The translations under genes and the position numbers were made by a program. A stretch of DNA of 64,000 nt. Origin: Hydractinia symbiolongicarpus (lineage: Eukaryota; Cnidaria; Hydrozoa; Anthoathecata; Hydractiniidae). Below, one piece after another: positions 59,450 to 64,000 of this stretch. Position 1 is the stretch's first letter; each line of letters starts with the position of its first letter. Location: positions 27,878,501 through 27,942,500 of the forward strand of contig NC_079886.1 of assembly GCF_029227915.1 (NCBI RefSeq), written 5' to 3'. The notes beneath the pieces were generated by a model, which saw only the letters and a list, made by a program, of their open reading frames with translations, did not search any database and was not told where the DNA came from.

Positions 59450-62400
59450 AACGATTTTTTAAATTATTTTTTTACCACTAAGACGCATGAGACTTGTAGT
59501 TTTCAAAAATGATTTCATTTTTGATGAGACGCTGAATAAAAGGAGTTTAATCGCCGGCAAACGAAAACCCGCGGTTTCCCGTAAATCCCGGACTGGGCCC
59601 GTATAGTCAAAAGTATACAAAGAAAGTACCCAGGGAGTAAACTCATTTCCCGAACGATTTTTTAAATTATTTTTTAACCACTAAGACGCATGAGACTTGT
59701 AGTTTTCAAAAATGATTTCATTTTTGATGAGACGCTGAATAAAAGGAGTTTAATCGCCGGCAAACGAAAACCCGCGATTTCCCGTAAATCCCGGACTCGG
59801 CCCGTATAGTCAAAAGTATACAAAGAAAGTACCCAGGGAGTAAACTCATTTCCCGAACGATTCTTTAAAATATTTTTTCACCACTAAAACGCATCAGACT
59901 TATAGTTTTCAAAACTGATTTCATTTTTGATGAGACGCTGAATAAAAGGAGTTTAATCGCCGGCAAACGAAAACCCGCGCTTTCCCGTATATCCCGGACT
60001 CAGCCCGTATAGTCGAATGTATACAAAGAAAGTACCCAGGGAGTAAACTCATTTTCCGAACGATTTTTTAAATTATTTTTTCACTACTAAAACGCATGAG
60101 ACTTGTAGTTTTCAAAAATGATTTCATTTTTGATGAGACGCTGAGTAAAAAGAGTTTAATCGCCGGCAAACGAAAACCCGGGAGTTCCCGTAAATCCCGG
60201 GCTTGACCCGTATAGTCAAATGTATAGAAAGAAAGTAAACTTAAAGTAAACTCATTTCCCGAACGATTTTTTAAATTATTTTTTTACCACTAAGACGCAT
60301 GAGACTTGTAGTTTTCAAAAATGATTTCATTTTTGATGAGACGCTGAATAAAAGGAGTTTAATCGCCGGCAAACGAAAACCCGCAATTTCCCGTAAATCC
60401 CGGACTGGGCCCGTATAGTCAAAAGTATACAAAGAAAGTACCCAGGGAGTAAACTCATTTCCCGAACGATTTTTTAAATTATTTTTTTACCACTAAGACG
60501 CATGAGACTTGTAGTTTTCAAAAATGATTTCATTTTTGATGAGACGCTGAATAAAAGGAGTTTAATCGCCGGCAAATGAAAACCCGCGATTTCCCGTAAA
60601 TCCCGGACTCGGCTCGTATAGTCAAAAGTATACAAAGAAAGTACCCAGGGAGTAAACTCATTTCCCGAACGATTCTTTAAATTATTTTTTCACCACTAAA
60701 ACGCATGAGACTTATAGTTTTTAAAACTGATTTCATTTTTGATGAGACGCTGAATAAAAGGAGTTTAATCGCCGGCAAACGAAAACCCGCGCTTTCCCGT
60801 ATATCCCGGACTCAGCCCGTATAGTCGAATGTATACAAAGAAAGTACCCAGGGAGTAAACTCATTTTCCGAACGATTTTTTAAATTATTTTTTCACTACT
60901 AAAACGCATGAGACTTGTAGTTTTCAAAAATGATTTCATTTTTGATGAGACGCTGAATAAAAAGAGTTTAATTGCCGGCAAACGAAAACCCGGGAGTTCC
61001 CGTAAATCCCGGGCTTGACCCGTATAGTCAAATGTATAGAAAGAAAGTAAACTGGGAGTAAACTCATTTCCCGAACGATTTTTTAAATTAATTTTTTACC
61101 ACTAAAACGCATAAGACTTGTAAATTTCAAAAACGATTTCATTCTTGATGAGACGCTGAATAAAAGGAGTTTAATCGCCGGAAAACGAAAACCCGCGATT
61201 TCCCGCAAATCCCGGACTGGGCCCGTATAGTCAAAAGTATACAAAGAAAGTACCCAGGGAGTAAACTCATTTCCCGAACGATTTTTTAAATTATTTTTTT
61301 ACCACTAAGACGCATGAGACTTGTAGTTTTCAAAAATGATTTCATTTTTGATGAGACGCTGAATAAAAAGAGTTTAATCGCCGGCAAACGAAAACCCGCG
61401 ATTTCCCGTAAATCCCGGACTCGGCCCGTATAGTCAAAAGTATACAAAGAAAGTACCCAGGGAGTAAACTCATTTCCCGAACGATTCTTTAAATTATTTT
61501 TTCACCACTAAAACGCATGAGACTTATAGTTTTCAAAACTGATTTCATTTTTGATGAGACGCTGAATAAAAGGAGTTTAATCGCCGGCAAACGAAAACCC
61601 GCGCTTTCCCGTATATCCCGGACTCAGCCCGTATAGTCTAATGTATACAAAGAAAGTACCCAGGGAGTAAACTCATTTTCCGAACGATTTTTTAAATTAT
61701 TTTTTCACTACTAAAACGCATGAGACTTGTAGTTTTCAAAAATGATTTCATTTTTGATGAGACGCTGAATAAAAAGAGTTTAATCGCCGGCAAACGAAAA
61801 CCCGGGAGTTCCCGTAAATCCCGGGCTTGACCCGTATAGTCAAATGTATAGAAAGAAAGTAAACTGGGAGTAAACTCATTTCCCGAACGATTTTTTAAAT
61901 TAATTTTTTACCACTAAAACGCATAAGACTTGTAAATTTCAAAAACGATTTCATTCTTGATGAGACGCTGAATAAAAGGAGTTTAATCGCCGGCAAACGA
62001 AAACCCGCGATTTCCCGCAAATCCCGGACTGGGCCCGTATAGTCAAAAGTATACAAAGAAAGTACCCAGGGAGTAAACTCATTTCCCGAACGATTTTTTA
62101 AATTATTTTTTTACCACTAAGACGCATGAGACTTGTAGTTTTCAAAAATGATTTCATTTTTGATGAGACGCTGAATAAAAGGAGTTTAATCGCCGGCAAA
62201 CGAAAACCCGCGATTTCCCGTAAATCCCGGACTCGGCCCGTATAGTCAAAAGTATACAAAGAAAGTACCCAGGGAGTAAACTCATTTCCCGAACGATTCT
62301 TTAAATTATTTTTTCACCACTAAAACGCATGAGACTTATAGTTTTCAAAACTGATTTCATTTTTGATGAGACGCTGAATAAAAGGAGTTTAATCGCCGGC

Positions 62401-62697
62401 AAACGAAAACCCGCGCTTTCCCGTATATCCCGGACTCAGCCCGTATAGTCGAATGTATACAAAGAAAGTACCCAGGGAGTAAACTCATTTTCCGAACGAT
62501 TTTTTAAATTATTTTTTCACTACTAAAACGCATGAGACTTGTAGTTTTCAAAAATGATTTCATTTTTGATGAGACGCTGAATAAAAAGAGTTTAATCGCC
62601 GGCAAACGAAAACCCGGGAGTTCCCGTTAATCCCGGGCTTGACCCGTATAGTCAAATGTATAGAAAGAAAGTAAACTGGGAGTAAACTCATTTCCCG
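59450..62697 (+). repeat. Four tandem copies of an 812-bp four-monomer repeat
   Basis: Copies begin at 59,450, 60,262, 61,074 and 61,886, each exactly 812 bp (4 x 203). The order is (c or h/c hybrid), c, d, e. Markers are GGACTGGGCCCG in the first monomer, GGACTCAGCCCG in d and CACTACTAAAAC in e. Copies 1 and 2 begin with a c monomer. Copies 3 and 4 begin with an h/c hybrid carrying CTTGTAAATTTC and CCCGCAAATCCC. This is the highest local copy number of any multimer near the right end. Confidence 0.93.
61074..61276 (+). repeat. h/c hybrid monomer inside the 812-bp repeat
   Basis: The left half is h4-like (TTAATTTTTTACC, CATAAG, CTTGTAAATTTC, CATTCTTG). The right half is c-like (TTTAATCGCC, GGACTGGGCCCG, GTCAAAAGTATAC). 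The switch falls between about positions 80 and 100 of the monomer. Copies at 61,074 and 61,886 are both hybrid, while 60,262 is a plain c, so the hybrid arose before the last duplication. Confidence 0.82.
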
Positions 62698-64000
62698 AAC
62701 GATTTTTTAAATTAATTTTTTACCACTAAAACGCATAAGACTTGTAAATTTCAAAAACGATTTCATTCTTGATGAGACGCTGAATAAAAGGAGTTTAATC
62801 TCCGGCAAACGAAAACCCGCGATTTCCCGTTAATCCCAGACTCGGCCCGTATAGTCAAAAGTATACAAAGAAAGTACGCAGGGAGTAAACTCATTTTCCG
62901 AACTATTTTTTAATTTATTTTTTTGCCACTAAAACGCATGAGACTTGTAGTTTTCAAAAATGATTTCATTTGTGATGAGACGCTGAATAAAAGGAGTTTA
63001 ATCGCCGTCAAACGAAAACCCGGGAGTTCCCGTAAATCCCGGGCTTGACCCGCATAGTCGAATGTATAGAAAGAAAGTAAACTGGGAGTAAACTCATTTC
63101 CCGAACGATTTTTTAAATTATTTTTTTACCACTAAGACGCATGAGACTTGTAGTTTTCAAAAATGATTTCATTTTTGATGAGACGCTGAATAAAAGGAGT
63201 TTAATCGCCGGCAAACGAAAACCCGCGATTTCCCGTAAATCCCGGACTCGGCCAATATAGTCAAAAGTATACAAAGAAAGTACCCAGGGATTAAACTCAT
63301 TTCCCGAACGATTCTTTAAATTATTTTTTCACCACTAAAACGCATGAGACTTGTAGTTTTCAAAACTGATTTCATTTTTGATGAGACGCTGAATAAAAGG
63401 AGTTTAATTGCCGGCAAACGAAAACCCGCGCTTTCCCGTATATCCCGGACTCGGCCCATATAGTCGAATGTATAGAAAGAAAGTAAACTGGGAGTAAACT
63501 CATTTCCCCAACGATTTTTTAAATTATTTTTTTACCACTAAAACGCATAAGACTTGTAGTTTTCAAAAACGATTTCATTCTTGATGAGACGCTGAAAAAG
63601 AGGAGTTTAATCTCCGGCAAACGAAAACCCGCGATTTCCCGTAAATCCCAGACTCGGCCCGTATAGTCAAATGTATACAAATAAAGTACGCAGGGAGTAA
63701 ATTCATTTCCCGAACGATTCTTTAAATTATTTTTCACCACTAAAACGCATAAGACTTGTAGTTTTCAAAAATGATTTCATTTTTGATGAGACGCTGAATA
63801 AAAGAAGTTTAATCGCCGGCAAACGAAAACCCGCGATTTCCCGTAAATCCTGGGCTTGGCCCGTATAGTCGAATGTATACAAAGAAAGTACCTAGGGAGT
63901 AAACTCATTTCCCGAACGATTTTTTAAATTATTTTTTCACCACTAAAACGCATGAGACTTGTAGTTTTCAAAAATGATTTCATTTTTGATGAGACGCTGA
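62698..64000 (+). repeat. Right-hand cassette, copy 2, cut by the window edge
   Basis: It starts with h4 (CTTGTAAATTTC) at 62,698. From 62,901 the mosaic monomer (AACTATTTTTTAATTT, TTTGTGATGAG, CCCGCATAGTC), c with GGGATTAAACTC, d with GGCCCATATAG, h with CCCAACGA, i/b and a partial e follow. The offset from copy 1 is 4,668 bp throughout (58,233 to 62,901; 58,842 to 63,510). The last monomer begins at 63,915 and is truncated after 86 bp. Confidence 0.88.

Larger units (their letters stand above)
1..64000 (+). repeat. 203-bp satellite array filling the whole window
   Basis: The sequence repeats with a period of 203 bp from the first to the last base. Taking the AACGA motif as monomer start, I counted 315 complete monomers: 278 of 203 bp, 34 of 202 bp and 3 of 204 bp, with the final partial monomer starting at 63,915. 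All are head-to-tail on the same strand, with no inversion, spacer or inserted element. A hand count of a type-c monomer gives 41 C and 37 G, about 38% G+C. No reading frame persists because 203 leaves a remainder of 2 when divided by 3. The layout is what is known of eukaryotic centromeric or heterochromatic satellites. The family and host are not recognised, and the array extends past both window edges. Confidence 0.98.

Noticed and set aside
1-64000. CRISPR array
   Set aside because: The repeats are 203 bp and directly adjacent with no unique spacers, and no cas-like gene is present.
1-64000. rDNA spacer, tRNA or 5S gene tandem cluster
   Set aside because: No monomer contains conserved rRNA segments, a tRNA cloverleaf or clear Pol III A and B boxes. 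GTCGAATG only faintly resembles a B box.
1-64000. Transposon-derived tandem repeat or LTR fragment
   Set aside because: I saw no target-site duplication, terminal inverted repeat, TG...CA ends, primer-binding site or protein-coding remnant. The internal dyad is only 22 bp and is not at monomer ends.

Overview
The window is one uninterrupted block of tandemly repeated satellite DNA. I read it as 315 complete head-to-tail monomers plus an 86-bp partial monomer at the right edge. Of the complete monomers, 278 are 203 bp, 34 are 202 bp and 3 are 204 bp. These lengths sum to 63,914 bp, and the last (partial) monomer starts at 63,915, so no unassigned sequence is left. All copies have the same orientation. 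I see no gene, RNA gene, transposon, CRISPR array or non-satellite spacer. The open frames are short (at most about 110 codons). They come from the repeat itself, because 203 is not a multiple of 3 and the frame changes at each monomer.

Organism: this architecture (nucleosome-sized monomer, diverged monomer subtypes, multimeric higher-order repeats) is typical of centromeric, pericentromeric or heterochromatic DNA of a eukaryote. I do not recognise the 203-bp family and cannot name the species. It does not match, by length, human alpha satellite (171 bp), Arabidopsis (about 178-180 bp) or maize and rice centromere repeats (about 155 bp). A hand count of one monomer gives about 38% G+C with more CpG than expected.

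Monomer vocabulary: I used diagnostic bases to define subtypes a to k, plus derivatives and hybrids. Types a-g make a 7-monomer higher-order repeat (HOR). Types h-k make a second set that interleaves with it.

Layout: 1-4,872 mixed block with a 9-mer duplication and a 2-mer duplication; 4,873-6,698 bridge; 6,699-11,976 a-g HOR block A (6-, 7- and 8-mer versions); 11,977-20,293 h/k block with nested 1,420-bp and 2,232-bp units; 20,294-24,150 a-g HOR block B; 24,151-35,507 second h/k block, largely a long-range copy of earlier sequence; 35,508-37,132 bridge; 37,133-40,786 two copies of a 1,827-bp 9-mer; 40,787-42,408 bridge; 42,409-44,842 nested 608/1,420-bp units; 44,843-45,653 bridge; 45,654-50,519 two copies of a 2,433-bp 12-mer; 50,520-51,330 bridge; 51,331-57,089 two copies of a 2,843-bp 14-mer; 57,090-58,232 bridge; 58,233-64,000 four copies of an 812-bp 4-mer between two copies of a flanking cassette.

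Nothing here encodes a pathway. The information lies in the repeat history: successive unequal exchanges or segmental amplifications always add or remove whole monomers, and hybrid monomers mark many of the crossovers. The most distinctive internal elements are a near-perfect 22-bp inverted repeat and a set of roughly 10-bp-phased C3 tracts, both present in most monomers.
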